NCBI GenBank assembly: GCA_037200125.1
Contig: JBBCGS010000003.1
Coordinates: forward strand, 62,001-126,000
Direction: 5' to 3'
From: JADGHX01 sp037200125
Lineage (GTDB): Bacteria; Pseudomonadota; Gammaproteobacteria; Steroidobacterales; Steroidobacteraceae
DNA length: 64,000 nucleotides
In this document: piece by piece, positions 8,394 through 17,117 of the stretch
How the letters are laid out: every line of letters starts with the position of its first letter
Numbering within the stretch: the stretch's first letter is position 1
Translations under genes and position numbers: made by a program
The notes under the pieces: model-generated
Seen by the model: only the letters and a program-made list of their open reading frames with translations
Database searches by the model: none
What the model was told of the DNA's origin: nothing

Positions 8394-8410
8394 AAGCAAA
8401 ATGAATGCCA
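8394..8410 (-). promoter_or_regulatory. Sigma-54 (-24/-12) promoter of the PEP-CTERM gene
   Basis: Read on the minus strand the site is TGGCATTCATTTTGCTT, matching the RpoN consensus TGGCAC-N5-TTGCW with the correct 12-base GG-to-GC phase. It lies 59 bases before the start codon. Many PEP-CTERM genes in exosortase species are controlled by the PrsK/PrsR two-component system acting with sigma-54, which supports the call. Confidence 0.75.
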
Positions 8411-8500
8411 GGGAAGGAATTCATAATCATTTCAAACGCGTGTCTGAAAGCGGGACGGTGGCTTTTCCTGACACTGTAAAGCCCATCGACGTGAACCGTG

Positions 8501-11500
8501 TCACACAAAATTTTGCTCTGCAACCAATGGCTTAGTTGAGGCTTGCGCCGCCTGGAGGGTCGGCGGAATGAGCTTGTACATCACCGGCGTCACGAGCCGG
8601 GCGAGCAGCGTCGAGGAAATGAGCCCGCCGATGATCACCCACGACATTGGCGAGTAGAGCCCGATGTTCTGGGCGGCCAGCGGCAGCAGTCCGCCGATGG
8701 CCGTCGCCGACGTCAGCAGGATCGGCAGGAAGCGTACTTCGCCCGCCTGTTCGATCGCCTCATCGAGCGCCATTCCCCGCTCCCGCAGCTGATTCGTGAA
8801 ATCCACCAGCAGGATCGAGTTCTTGATCTCGATGCCGACCAGCGCGATGAAACCGATCGCCGCCGTGAAGGAAATGCTGTTGCCCGTGACGAGCAGCATC
8901 ACCAGCCCGCCGAATACACCGAGCGGCACCACCGTGAGCACGATGAGCGTCGATTTGAAGCTGCCGAACTCGAGAACGAGGATGGCGAAGATCCCGAACA
9001 CCGCGACGATGATCGCGGTGCCGATGCCGCCGAAAGCCTCCTGGCTCGACTGCGCCTCGCCACCCAGAACGTAGTGATAACCACGCGGCCAGCTCAGAGT
9101 GTCGAGTCTCTTTACAACGTCCGCGGTGACCTTCGCGGTGTTGAAGCCGCGCTGCACGTCCGAGTTGATTGTCGCGGCGCGCTCGCGGTTGTAGCGCTGG
9201 ATCTGGATAGGCGCGCGCTCGAACTCGAGGGTCGCGAGTTGCGAAATGGGCAGCGTCGCGCCCGTAAGCGTCGGCACACGCACCTGGCTGAGCGCGTCCA
9301 GATCCGCTCGCGGCCCAACGGGCGTTCGCACGACGATGTCGTACTGCTCGCCGCTCGGATCCTTGAAAGTGCCGGTGGAAACGCCGGCGACGGAAAGGCG
9401 CACCGCGCGGTCGAACTCGATGGTCGGCACGCCCAGCAGGCCGGCCTTCTGTGGGTCGACGGCGAGGCGCAGATTGGTGCGCGCGACCTTCAGCGGATTC
9501 TCGACGTCGCGCGTGCCCGGCGTGCCCTGCAGCAGCTTCTCGACCTGCACCGCCAGTTTTTCGAGCACGTCGAGGTCGCGGCCCACCACACGCACGGCGA
9601 TGGGCGCGCTGATGGGCGAGCCGTTGACGAACTCCTTCACGTAGATGCGCGCGGCGGGGTAACGCCCGAGTTTCGCGCGTAGCGTGTCGAGTACGCGCGG
9701 CGTCTCGCGGGTGTCGTATTGCTCGAGCTGCACGAAGATCTCACCGTAGTTCGACGCGTCTTTGCGGACGATATGGTTGTAGTAGATCTGCGGGTTGCCG
9801 TGCCCCACGTTCGCGAACCAGCTCTTCACTTCGGGCATCTTCGCGAGCTTGTCTTCCACAAAGCGCACCGCCACGTCGGTTTCCGCGAGGCTCGTGCCGT
9901 TGGGCGCCTCGATATTCACGAGGAACTGCGGCGTATCGGCCTTTGGGAAGAGACTGCTGCCGATAACCGGCACGAGCGCGGCGGATAGCAGAATCGAGCC
10001 GCCGATCGCCACGAAAACCGTCGCCTTCGGCCGCGCGAGGCAGTAATGCAGCGCCGGGCGGTAATAGCGGTGGATCACGCCCATCACCCGCCGCAGCAGC
10101 TTGTTGCCGTGAGGATCCTCGTTCTCTTTGAGGAAGCGGCTCGCAAGAAACGGAATGATGAAGAGCGCAATCAACAGCGAGCCGACGATCGCCGACATCA
10201 CCGTGACCGGTAGCACCCGGATGAATTTGCCGGGGCCGCCAGGCAAGGCGGCGAGCGGCAAGAAAGCGAAGATCAGCGTCGCCGTGCAGCCGAGGATGGC
10301 CACGAAAATCCCGGCCAGCGCGGCCTTCGCTCTGGATTGCCCTTCACGCAGGTGTCTTGCGATGTTCTCGACCACCACGATGGAGTCGTCGACCAGCAGG
10401 CCGAGCGCGACGACAAACCCGGCGACGGAAATCTGGTTGATCGAATACCCGGTGAAGTAAAGCACCGTGAGGCCGAACGCCAGCGACAGCGGAATCGAAA
10501 CCATCACGATCCCGGCCGCGCGCCAGCCGAGCGGCAGCAGCGTGAGCGAGACGAGCGCGATGGCGATGCCGAAGTCCGTGTACAGCCGCGAGAGCCGCGA
10601 GCTCACGTTGCGGGCCTGCTCGAAACCGCGCTCGAGCCTGATGCGTTTCGGCAGCCCTTTCTCGAAACGATCGACCGCGGCGCTCACGCGATCGCGCAGG
10701 GTCAGGATGTTGTAGCCCTCCTTCTGGTTCGCCGTGACGATCACGGCTCGCTTGCCGTTGAAGCGAGCGAAGTAGCTCCAGGGCTTCGCGTCCCAGCCGA
10801 CGTTCGCGAGGTCGCGCACGCGGACCGTGCGGCTGTCCACCACAGAAACCACCGTGTCGCGCACTTCATCGAGCGACGTGTACGAGCCGGAGGTCTTCAG
10901 GCTGAAGCTACGGGGGCCGAGATCGATGAAACCGGCGGGGATGTTCGCGTTCTCGCTTTGCAGGGCTTCGATGACGCGTCCCGGCGTGACGCGCAGCTCC
11001 GCCATGCGTTTCAGGTCGACCTCGACGCGCAGCTCACGCGCGGGGAAGGCCCAGCTTTCGGAGGTGCGGATGCCGTCGACGGCCTTCAGCGTGTCTTTCA
11101 GCTCGCGTGCATAGTCTTCGAGCTCGCGGTAGGGCGCCTCTTCCGAGACGAGCGCGAGCTCCACGATGTTCACGAGCCCCGGGCTCCACTTGCGGATCTC
11201 GAGCTCCGCGATGTCCGCCGGCAGGCTCGGGCGCAGCGCGTTCACCTCGCGCGTGACCTCGTCGTTCTTCTTGTCGGCGTCCGCGTCGGCTTCGAACTCG
11301 ATGCCGATCGAGGCGACGCCGTCGACCACGGTGGTCTCGATCTTCTTGACCTCGTCGAGCTCGGCGATGCGGTCTTCGATGGGTTTGACGACGAGGCGCT
11401 CGAGATCCTTCGGATCCGCGCCCGGATAGATCGCTGTGACGAAGAAGACGGGGATTTTGAAGTAGGGGTCTTCTTCGCGGGCGATGTTGGAGAATGCGAA

Positions 11501-11578
11501 CCAGCCGAGCACCGCGAGGCACAGGAACACGATCAGCGTGAACGGGTACCGGCGGATCGGAAATTCGAGCAGTGACAT
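8501..11578 (-). CDS. RND efflux transporter, inner-membrane permease
   Basis: A 1025-residue AcrB/MexB-like resistance-nodulation-division permease that exports small molecules with proton antiport. It shows the duplicated layout: a transmembrane helix at residues about 10-30, a large periplasmic loop, helices around 330-500 and a second loop before the last helices at about 850-1010. The proton-relay pair is visible in VALGLLVDDSIVVVENI. The second half carries the usual FTAAIGFIALVGIEIKNSILL. It lies 25 bases after the adaptor gene in a four-gene minus-strand run (tetR, tolC-like, adaptor, permease). The substrate cannot be told; organic compounds are more likely than metals because no metal-type Met relay was noticed. 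Confidence 0.95.
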   Translation of the reverse strand: MSLLEFPIRRYPFTLIVFLCLAVLGWFAFSNIAREEDPYFKIPVFFVTAIYPGADPKDLERLVVKPIEDRIAELDEVKKIETTVVDGVASIGIEFEADADADKKNDEVTREVNALRPSLPADIAELEIRKWSPGLVNIVELALVSEEAPYRELEDYARELKDTLKAVDGIRTSESWAFPARELRVEVDLKRMAELRVTPGRVIEALQSENANIPAGFIDLGPRSFSLKTSGSYTSLDEVRDTVVSVVDSRTVRVRDLANVGWDAKPWSYFARFNGKRAVIVTANQKEGYNILTLRDRVSAAVDRFEKGLPKRIRLERGFEQARNVSSRLSRLYTDFGIAIALVSLTLLPLGWRAAGIVMVSIPLSLAFGLTVLYFTGYSINQISVAGFVVALGLLVDDSIVVVENIARHLREGQSRAKAALAGIFVAILGCTATLIFAFLPLAALPGGPGKFIRVLPVTVMSAIVGSLLIALFIIPFLASRFLKENEDPHGNKLLRRVMGVIHRYYRPALHYCLARPKATVFVAIGGSILLSAALVPVIGSSLFPKADTPQFLVNIEAPNGTSLAETDVAVRFVEDKLAKMPEVKSWFANVGHGNPQIYYNHIVRKDASNYGEIFVQLEQYDTRETPRVLDTLRAKLGRYPAARIYVKEFVNGSPISAPIAVRVVGRDLDVLEKLAVQVEKLLQGTPGTRDVENPLKVARTNLRLAVDPQKAGLLGVPTIEFDRAVRLSVAGVSTGTFKDPSGEQYDIVVRTPVGPRADLDALSQVRVPTLTGATLPISQLATLEFERAPIQIQRYNRERAATINSDVQRGFNTAKVTADVVKRLDTLSWPRGYHYVLGGEAQSSQEAFGGIGTAIIVAVFGIFAILVLEFGSFKSTLIVLTVVPLGVFGGLVMLLVTGNSISFTAAIGFIALVGIEIKNSILLVDFTNQLRERGMALDEAIEQAGEVRFLPILLTSATAIGGLLPLAAQNIGLYSPMSWVIIGGLISSTLLARLVTPVMYKLIPPTLQAAQASTKPLVAEQNFV

Positions 11579-11603
11579 GACGCTCTCCCGCTGCCGCTGG
11601 CGC

Positions 11604-12680
11604 TCAGCCCTTGTCCGGGTCGGGGGCGACGTCGAGACCGCCGACGACGCGCTTGCCGTCGGGAACGATCTCGATGGGCTCGTCGTCCTGCAGATAGAGC
11701 GCTCCGTCGGTGACTACGCGCTCGCCGGGCTTCACGCCTTCGTCGAGCGCGATCGCTTCGGGTCCGATGAATGCGACGCGGACGACGCGACGTTTCGCGC
11801 GGCCGCCATCCACCACGAACACGGTCGCCCGATCGCCATTGCCTTCGACCACGGCGCCGATCGGCACGTAAGTAAGCTGCCGCTGGCGCGAGGCGGAAGA
11901 GTGCAGGTTGAGCTTCGCGACGAGCCCGCTCGCGAGCGCCACGGGCACGGAGTCGAAACGCACTTCGACCGGGAACATGCCACTGCGCGAATCCGCGGCG
12001 CCCGCGATTTCCGTGAGCGAGCCGGCGATGGACCAGTCTGGATACGCGTCCATGCGGATCTCGGCCGGATCGCCCATCTTCAACTGAACGATCTCGCGGT
12101 CCGACAGCGCGGCACGCACGACATAGCCGCGATCGCGTGTTCCGAGGATCAGCACAGTCTGCGCCGCAGGCACGAGCTCACGCTCTTCGGCCAGCTTGCG
12201 CAGTACCACGCCGTCGCCGGGCGCGGTGATGACGGCGTAGCCGCGGTTGAACTCCGCACCGTTCAGCTGCGCCTGGGCAACCGAGGCTTGTGTGCGCAGA
12301 TCCTGCAGCTGTTCGAGGCTGATGACCTGGTCGTTGTACAGCCGCTCGCCACGCTCGATGTCGCGCTTCGCCTTATCCGCGAGCTGCCGAGCCTGCTCTA
12401 CCTGCGCATTCACTTCAGCGAGCTCGATGTCGGCCAGGCGGTCGCCCTTCTTCACTTCCTGGCCCTCGCGCACCCGAATGCTCTTGATGACCCCGGCGAC
12501 CTTGAACGACAGCTTCATCTCGCCCTTGATCGCGACGATGCCGTTGGTGGCAATCGGCGGTGTCGCCGGCCCAACGGTCGCAGCCTGCACGCGCACGGGC
12601 GTCGGGAGCGCGGCTGTCTGCTCCGGCGGTTTACCGCATGCCGCGAGCACGAGGGTCAGGAGCAGCGCGAGCGTTTTCAC
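11604..12680 (-). CDS. RND efflux periplasmic adaptor (membrane fusion lipoprotein)
   Basis: A 358-residue HlyD/AcrA-type membrane fusion protein linking the permease to the outer-membrane channel. The N-terminus ends in the lipobox LVLAACGK, so it is a lipoprotein. The barrel-sandwich (lipoyl) halves (IVAIKGEMKLSFKVAGVIKS and AVITAPGDGVVLRKLAEERE) flank a coiled-coil hairpin (residues about 95-160). The C-terminal beta-barrel and membrane-proximal domains follow. Its start overlaps the stop of the TolC-like gene by four bases (ATGA), indicating translational coupling. Confidence 0.95.
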   Translation of the reverse strand: MKTLALLLTLVLAACGKPPEQTAALPTPVRVQAATVGPATPPIATNGIVAIKGEMKLSFKVAGVIKSIRVREGQEVKKGDRLADIELAEVNAQVEQARQLADKAKRDIERGERLYNDQVISLEQLQDLRTQASVAQAQLNGAEFNRGYAVITAPGDGVVLRKLAEERELVPAAQTVLILGTRDRGYVVRAALSDREIVQLKMGDPAEIRMDAYPDWSIAGSLTEIAGAADSRSGMFPVEVRFDSVPVALASGLVAKLNLHSSASRQRQLTYVPIGAVVEGNGDRATVFVVDGGRAKRRVVRVAFIGPEAIALDEGVKPGERVVTDGALYLQDDEPIEIVPDGKRVVGGLDVAPDPDKG

Positions 12681-14224
12681 TTGGAGTTCTCCGTGCCGAC
12701 GTCGAGCGGCAGCGCGCCCGATGCGGTGGCGTAATCGAGCTCGGCCTCGCGGGCGAGCACCTCGAATACCGTGACATTGAGGTTGAGCTCGGCGCTCGTG
12801 AGGCTGTTGCGCGAATCGATGAACTCCACCTGATTGATGGCGCCTTCATCACGCTTGCGGCCGGAGATGCGGAAGCCGGCGCTCGCCGCCTCGACGCGCG
12901 CCTCCGCCGTCGCGATGGAATCGCTGGTCGTCCGCAGCTGATCGAGCGCCTGCTGCACTTCGAGCTGGATCTGCAATGCCGCCTCTTCGCGACGCGTCGC
13001 CGCCTGGCGTACCTCGGCGCGGGCGCCGCGCGCCTGTGCGCGACTCGTGCCGCCGTCGAAGAACTTCCAGTTGAGCAGCAGCGAGATCGTGCCGAAGTTG
13101 CTGCCGCGGCCGAAGTCGTAGCGCTCGTCCTGGATGCCGCCGTCGATGCCGAGCGAGAGCGTCGGTTTCAGATCCGCGCGCGTGAGCTGGACGCGCGATT
13201 CGGCGGCGCGCGTGGCGCGATCGAGCTGATCGAGCTCGGGTCTGTTCGCGAGCGCAGCGGCGCGCAGAGCCGCGAGATCCTGCACGGCGCGCGAAACCTC
13301 GCGATTGACAGTGGCCGGAACCAGCGCCTCTTCGAGCGCATGGTTGCGAAGAAAATTGAGGTAGCTGCGGGCCTGCGACTGCCCGTTGCGCGCCTCCCGA
13401 AGTTGCTGAACGGCTGCGAGCATCTCCGCACGCGCGCGCAGCACCTGGTCCTGCGTGACCTTGCCGTTGCGGAACAGGCTTTCGTTCACGCGCAGGTTCT
13501 CTTCGAGCAGCACGACGCTCGACTGAACGATGTCGACGGTCTTCGTGGCCTTGAGCCAATCGAGATAGGCGACGGTGACGTCGCGCTTCAGCCGGCGTGC
13601 AAACGCGATACGCCCGAACTCCGACGCTTCGAGCGCGGCACGCTGCGCGCGAATCGCGGCCGGTATCGCGGGTGCGTAGAGCGGCTGACGCAGCGTGAGT
13701 CGCGTGTCCTGCTCGCGTTCGCGAACGAAATTGATGGTCTGATCGCCGACCGTGGGAAATGAGCCGGTGCGTCCCTGCGCGGCGAGCAGATCATTGAGCG
13801 TCGAATAGATGGGATTCAGCATCTGGCCCAGCGGCACATCGATTTCGCGGCCGCCTTCGGCTCGCGTATATCGCGCCGCGAACGCCAGCTCGGGGAAGAA
13901 GCGACCGCGCGCCGCATCGAGCAGGGCGAGGTTGCGCTCGACTTCCAGCGATTGGGATTGAAGCGAAAGATTCGAGCGAAGCGCATCGCGCACGTACTCG
14001 TCGAGCACTTCGCTCAGCGGCCTCGATACCGCAGCGTTCGCCACATTCGCCACATTCGCCACATTCGCCACATTCGCCACATTCGGCGCGGGCGGCGCGG
14101 GCGGGTTCAACGCTGCGGGGTTTGCCTGCCCAAAACTGGCTCCGCTGGCGCCTAGTAATCCCGCAATGAGGGCGATCTGTACCGCCTTGGCCGCGCTCAT
14201 CCCTGCCTTCACCTGTTTAGTCAC
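12677..14224 (-). CDS. TolC-family outer-membrane efflux channel
   Basis: A 515-residue outer-membrane efflux protein; three copies form the beta-barrel/alpha-tunnel that completes the RND pump. It has a signal peptide (cleavage near GASFGQA), two OEP repeats (about 75-280 and 300-500) rich in long helices, and the typical FLRNHALEEAL and LDLGIDGG-like segments around the pseudo-repeat boundary. Residues about 45-62 contain five tandem Asn-Val-Ala triplets encoded by an exact 9-bp DNA repeat. This is a flexible linker after the signal peptide and probably variable in copy number. It follows tetR by 30 bases. Confidence 0.93.
   Translation of the reverse strand: MTKQVKAGMSAAKAVQIALIAGLLGASGASFGQANPAALNPPAPPAPNVANVANVANVANVANAAVSRPLSEVLDEYVRDALRSNLSLQSQSLEVERNLALLDAARGRFFPELAFAARYTRAEGGREIDVPLGQMLNPIYSTLNDLLAAQGRTGSFPTVGDQTINFVREREQDTRLTLRQPLYAPAIPAAIRAQRAALEASEFGRIAFARRLKRDVTVAYLDWLKATKTVDIVQSSVVLLEENLRVNESLFRNGKVTQDQVLRARAEMLAAVQQLREARNGQSQARSYLNFLRNHALEEALVPATVNREVSRAVQDLAALRAAALANRPELDQLDRATRAAESRVQLTRADLKPTLSLGIDGGIQDERYDFGRGSNFGTISLLLNWKFFDGGTSRAQARGARAEVRQAATRREEAALQIQLEVQQALDQLRTTSDSIATAEARVEAASAGFRISGRKRDEGAINQVEFIDSRNSLTSAELNLNVTVFEVLAREAELDYATASGALPLDVGTENSK
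14041..14085. repeat. 9-bp tandem repeat inside the tolC-like gene
   Basis: Five exact copies of CCACATTCG in a row. On the coding (minus) strand they give repeated Asn-Val-Ala. The 9-bp unit keeps the frame, so copy-number change only alters linker length. Confidence 0.95.
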
Positions 14225-14254
14225 TGGACACCTGTCAAAAACAGAGCCAAAAAA

Positions 14255-14896
14255 TCAGTTCACGGCTTCAACGGACCGCGTGGCCATGAGGAGAGCGTGC
14301 TCGACGAGATCCCGCGTGGCGATTCCGTCGTGCGCAAGATGATTCGCCTTCGTGGAGGCGAGTTGCAGCACGCCATGCATGAAGCCCCACAACGCTGTGG
14401 AGACGATCTTCGGATCGCCGGCGTCGGAGCGGATGGAGCCATCGCGCATCCCCGTCTCGATGACCGCGACCATCATGTTGCGACAGTCGTCACCCTTCAG
14501 CATGGCGGCGCCTTCGTTGGTCGCGGCGTCCGGCTCGGGGGAGATGAGCTCACAGCGTGCGATCACTTCGAAATAGACCGGAAATTCCTGCGAGAACGCA
14601 ATGTACGCGCGGCCGATCGCGACGAGCTGGTCCATGCCGCGCTTGTGCCGGCTCGCGGCTTCGGTGAACCGCTGCGTCAGCGTCGCGAGCGCGCGCTCGC
14701 ATAAGCCGAAGAGAAGATCGGTCTTGTCCTCGAAGTACACGTAGAGCAGGGCACGGGACAGCCGTGCCTTGCGAGCGACCTGATCCATGGTCATCGCGTC
14801 CCAGCCCACGGTGGCGGCGACGGCTTCGGCGGCATCGATGATCTCGACGCGGCGACGTTCCTTCTCTTCCTGGCGGCGTTCGGCGATGTAACTCAT
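14255..14896 (-). CDS. TetR-family transcriptional regulator
   Basis: A 213-residue TetR-type repressor. The N-terminal helix-turn-helix is plain: TMDQVARKARLSRALLYVYF with the TetR-typical YxYF and then DKTDLLFGLCERA. The C-terminal ligand-binding part resembles AcrR-like regulators. It heads a minus-strand run with the TolC channel, adaptor and RND permease, so it is probably their local repressor, released by a pump substrate. A palindrome upstream of its start is a good autoregulatory operator. Confidence 0.92.
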   Translation of the reverse strand: MSYIAERRQEEKERRRVEIIDAAEAVAATVGWDAMTMDQVARKARLSRALLYVYFEDKTDLLFGLCERALATLTQRFTEAASRHKRGMDQLVAIGRAYIAFSQEFPVYFEVIARCELISPEPDAATNEGAAMLKGDDCRNMMVAVIETGMRDGSIRSDAGDPKIVSTALWGFMHGVLQLASTKANHLAHDGIATRDLVEHALLMATRSVEAVN

Positions 14897-14921
14897 AGGG
14901 GCGTGAACTCTAGTGATCGCG

Positions 14922-14936
14922 TTGACATTGCGTCAA
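14922..14936. promoter_or_regulatory. Candidate TetR operator
   Basis: Perfect inverted repeat TTGAC-ATTGC-GTCAA, 26 bases upstream of the tetR start. Read on the minus strand, the TTGAC arm also serves as a plausible -35 element, so repressor binding would block the promoter of the whole efflux operon. Confidence 0.55.
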
Positions 14937-15000
14937 TAACTAAATGAACGGCTAAGGAGATGAAGAGGGAGCCCGCCCGCCACGACCCCTTGCGATTCCA

Positions 15001-15019
15001 AATGCGAATAATTATCATC
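15001..15019 (+). promoter_or_regulatory. Fur-box-like site upstream of hemP
   Basis: AATGCGAATAATTATCATC matches about 12 of 19 positions of the Fur consensus (GATAATGATAATCATTATC), with the right half best. It lies 20-40 bases before the hemP start. HemP genes are iron-regulated in many proteobacteria. Confidence 0.6.
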
Positions 15020-15039
15020 TGCCGCCACACGGTACTCAC

Positions 15040-15240
15040 ATGATCTTCGAGCACACCATGCACGACGTTCAGCTTCCTTCGAATCGCACCCCGGCCACGG
15101 TCGCCGCGCCTGCACGCGAGCTCAAGCGGGTGTCGACCGACGAGCTCATCGGTCCCGCGCGCGAAGTGCTCATTCGTCATGCGGGTTGCGATTACCGCCT
15201 GCGCATCACGCGTCAGGGAAAGCTCATTCTCACGAAATGA
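15040..15240 (+). CDS. hemP: Hemin uptake protein HemP/HmuP
   Basis: A 66-residue HemP-family protein. The diagnostic region is the C-terminal half: a Ser-Thr-Asp-Glu-Leu segment, then VLIRHAGCDYRLRITRQGKL ending ILTK. Family members act in haem-uptake regulation; in Bradyrhizobium HmuP is a coactivator of haem-transport genes. No haem receptor or transporter is adjacent here. A second ATG at 15058 would give a 60-residue product closer to the usual length, and no ribosome-binding site clearly decides. Fur-type control is suggested by the site just upstream. Confidence 0.85.
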   Translation: MIFEHTMHDVQLPSNRTPATVAAPARELKRVSTDELIGPAREVLIRHAGCDYRLRITRQGKLILTK

Positions 15241-15432
15241 GGTGAGTAGCGCGGCGCAGCCTTCGCGCGCCGCTCAGGTTTGCTGCCGGGCCTGCCATGG
15301 ATGGCGGGCCAACTCTCGTTCCCATCCGTATCGGGCCGCAAACAGGTCTCATCTGCGGGCCGGTCGATCGCAGGGACCCGGCGTAGACTACGCACCGTTT
15401 CCATGTCGTTGCCTCGAAGCCGGAGTCTCATC

Positions 15433-15888
15433 ATGAGCGAGCCCTTCTCACAGCCTGAAACCGAACAGGTCATCGTCACTCTCAATCGCATTCTCGAGCT
15501 CGAGCTCGCGGGGCTGGTGCGATACATGCACTACAGCTTCATGATCTTCGGCCACAACCGCATCCCGATCGTTGGCTGGCTGCTCGACCAGGCGGAAGAA
15601 TCCAAGACGCACGCGACTCAGGCGGGCGAGCACATCACGAATCTCGGTGGTCATCCGTCGCTGAAGATCGGCTCGCTGCTGGAAACGCACAAACACAACG
15701 TCGACGAGATCCTCGCCGAAGCGCTGGCGCACGAAGAAGAAGGCCTCGACGAGTATCGCAAGCTGCTCACGCAGGTCGCCGGCAAGAGCATCATGCTCGA
15801 GGAATACGCGCGCGATCAGATCTCCGCGGAAGAGGAACACCTCGCCGAGATCCGCAAGATGATGCGCAGGCCGGGCTCCATCAAATAG
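15433..15888 (+). CDS. Bacterioferritin-like ferritin-family protein
   Basis: A 151-residue four-helix ferritin-like protein. Iron-ligand motifs occur in pairs: ELAGLVRYMHYSFM (Glu with Tyr/His), EESKTHATQAGEHI (Glu and His), HEEEGLDEYRKL, and AEEEHLAEIRKMM (ExxH), matching the bacterioferritin/DUF2202-like diiron centre. It would oxidise and store iron or protect against it. It lies 192 bases downstream of hemP. The Met that binds haem in classic Bfr (Met52) is not obvious, so it may be a haem-free relative. The start is the ATG at 15433, where homology begins. Confidence 0.87.
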   Translation: MSEPFSQPETEQVIVTLNRILELELAGLVRYMHYSFMIFGHNRIPIVGWLLDQAEESKTHATQAGEHITNLGGHPSLKIGSLLETHKHNVDEILAEALAHEEEGLDEYRKLLTQVAGKSIMLEEYARDQISAEEEHLAEIRKMMRRPGSIK

Positions 15889-16019
15889 TGCGGTAACCCG
15901 ATGAGCGCCACCGCGCGCATGGAACATGCGCTGCGGCTCGCGCGGCCGGCGCACGCCATGAACGCGCGGCTCCCGGCATTCGCCGCGCGTTGAGCGCACA
16001 CGCAGGTCATACTCCGCCG

Positions 16020-16898
16020 ATGATTCGATCGTTCGCGCTCTTCGCGCTGCTCGTTGTCGCGGGTCTGCCCGCCTTCGCCGCTACCGATGGCATCACTGTC
16101 GTCGATGACGCGGGCCGCAAGGTCACGCTCCCGCGCGCGCCTCAGCGAATCGTGAGCATCGCGCCTGGCGCGACGGAAATGCTGTTCGCCGCTGGCGCGG
16201 GTGCGCGCGTCATCGCCACGGTGGAGTTTTCCGACGAGCCCGCCGAAGCGAAGAAAGTGCCTCGCATCGGCGACAGCAACGCGGTCGACATGGAGCGGGT
16301 CGTCGCGCTTCGGCCGGATGTCGTGGTCGTCTGGGAAGGTGGCAGCAACGTCGCGCAGGTCGATCGCCTGGAAAAACTGAACGTGCCGCTCTATCGGCAT
16401 CGAGTCACAAGGCTCGGCGATATCCCGATGTCGTTGCGACGGCTTGGCGCGCTCGCGGACACGCGCGCGGCCGCGGAAGCCGCCGCTCACGACGTCGAAA
16501 CGCGCCTCGCGTCGCTCGAAAAACGTTATGCCCAGGCGGCGCAGAAGCCGACGGTGCTGCTCGAAGTCTGGAACCGCCCCATCTATACCGTCGGCGGCGC
16601 GCAAATGATGACGGACTCGCTACGCCTCTGCGGCGCGCGCAATGTGTTCGGCGACCTGAAAGAGCAAGGCCCGTCGGTGGACACGGAAGCGGTGATCGGG
16701 CGCGACCCGCAGATCATCGTCGCGGTGGCGCCGCCCGGCCTCTCGCAGGAGTGGCTCGCGGAGTGGAAGCGCTTCACCACCTTGCGGGCCGTGCGCGACG
16801 GCCGGCTCGTGCCGTTCGAGGATTCGCGGCTGTCCCGGCTCGGCCCGAGCGCGGTGGGGGGCACCGAAGCTCTCTGCGAAGCGCTCCATCGCAAGTAG
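16020..16898 (+). CDS. BtuF-like periplasmic (cobalamin/metal-chelate) binding protein
   Basis: A 292-residue substrate-binding protein of the helical-backbone (BtuF/FhuD/TroA) class. It has a signal peptide (MIRSFALFALLVVAGLPAFA), then ITVVDDAGRKVTLPRAPQRI, VSIAPGATEMLFAAGAGARV and the ALRPDVVVVWEGGS segment, all characteristic of cobalamin-binding proteins. The C-terminal lobe has NRPIYTVGGAQMMTDSLRLC. No permease or ATPase gene is next to it; in this group the receptor is often alone or near a TonB receptor. The neighbouring hemP and ferritin-like genes suggest an iron/tetrapyrrole context, so a haem or siderophore ligand cannot be excluded. Confidence 0.87.
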   Translation: MIRSFALFALLVVAGLPAFAATDGITVVDDAGRKVTLPRAPQRIVSIAPGATEMLFAAGAGARVIATVEFSDEPAEAKKVPRIGDSNAVDMERVVALRPDVVVVWEGGSNVAQVDRLEKLNVPLYRHRVTRLGDIPMSLRRLGALADTRAAAEAAAHDVETRLASLEKRYAQAAQKPTVLLEVWNRPIYTVGGAQMMTDSLRLCGARNVFGDLKEQGPSVDTEAVIGRDPQIIVAVAPPGLSQEWLAEWKRFTTLRAVRDGRLVPFEDSRLSRLGPSAVGGTEALCEALHRK

Positions 16899-16906
16899 TC
16901 GTTCGC

Positions 16907-16942
16907 ACCCTCGCCACCCTCGCCACCCTCGCCACCCTCGCA
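16907..16942. repeat. 9-bp tandem repeat after the btuF-like gene
   Basis: Four tandem copies of ACCCTCGCC (the last with one change), starting 8 bases after the stop codon, followed by GGCATGCAGGCATGCC. The unit differs from the tolC repeat unit, rotated to ACATTCGCC, at only two positions. Confidence 0.9.
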
Positions 16943-17063
16943 GGCATGCAGGCATGCCGCCGCGTGTTCGCAAAAACGGCGCGCCGAGCAGGGGGCGCGG
17001 CGGCGCGCCGTCCGCCGCAGTGCTCGATCGTCTCGCGCGCTGATGCCACAACCCGGCGACGCC

Positions 17064-17086
17064 AGCGGATGCGGAGCGCATCCGCT
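17064..17086. terminator. Hairpin between convergent genes
   Basis: AGCGGATGCGGAGCGCATCCGCT folds into a 9-10 bp stem between the btuF-like gene (plus) and fadD (minus). There is no T-run, so it is a weak or Rho-assisted terminator, or a messenger 3' stabiliser. Confidence 0.45.
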
Positions 17087-17117
17087 CGCTAGTCAACGCC
17101 GGTTCGACCCGTTGACC

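Noticed and set aside
10337..11575. Long plus-strand open frame opposite the RND permease
   Set aside because: Mirror frame of the permease with biased composition and no domain; the permease is complete and conserved on the minus strand.
15901..15993. Short plus-strand frame of 30 codons between the ferritin-like and btuF-like genes
   Set aside because: Arg/Ala-rich composition typical of random GC-rich frames, no ribosome-binding site, no recognisable motif.
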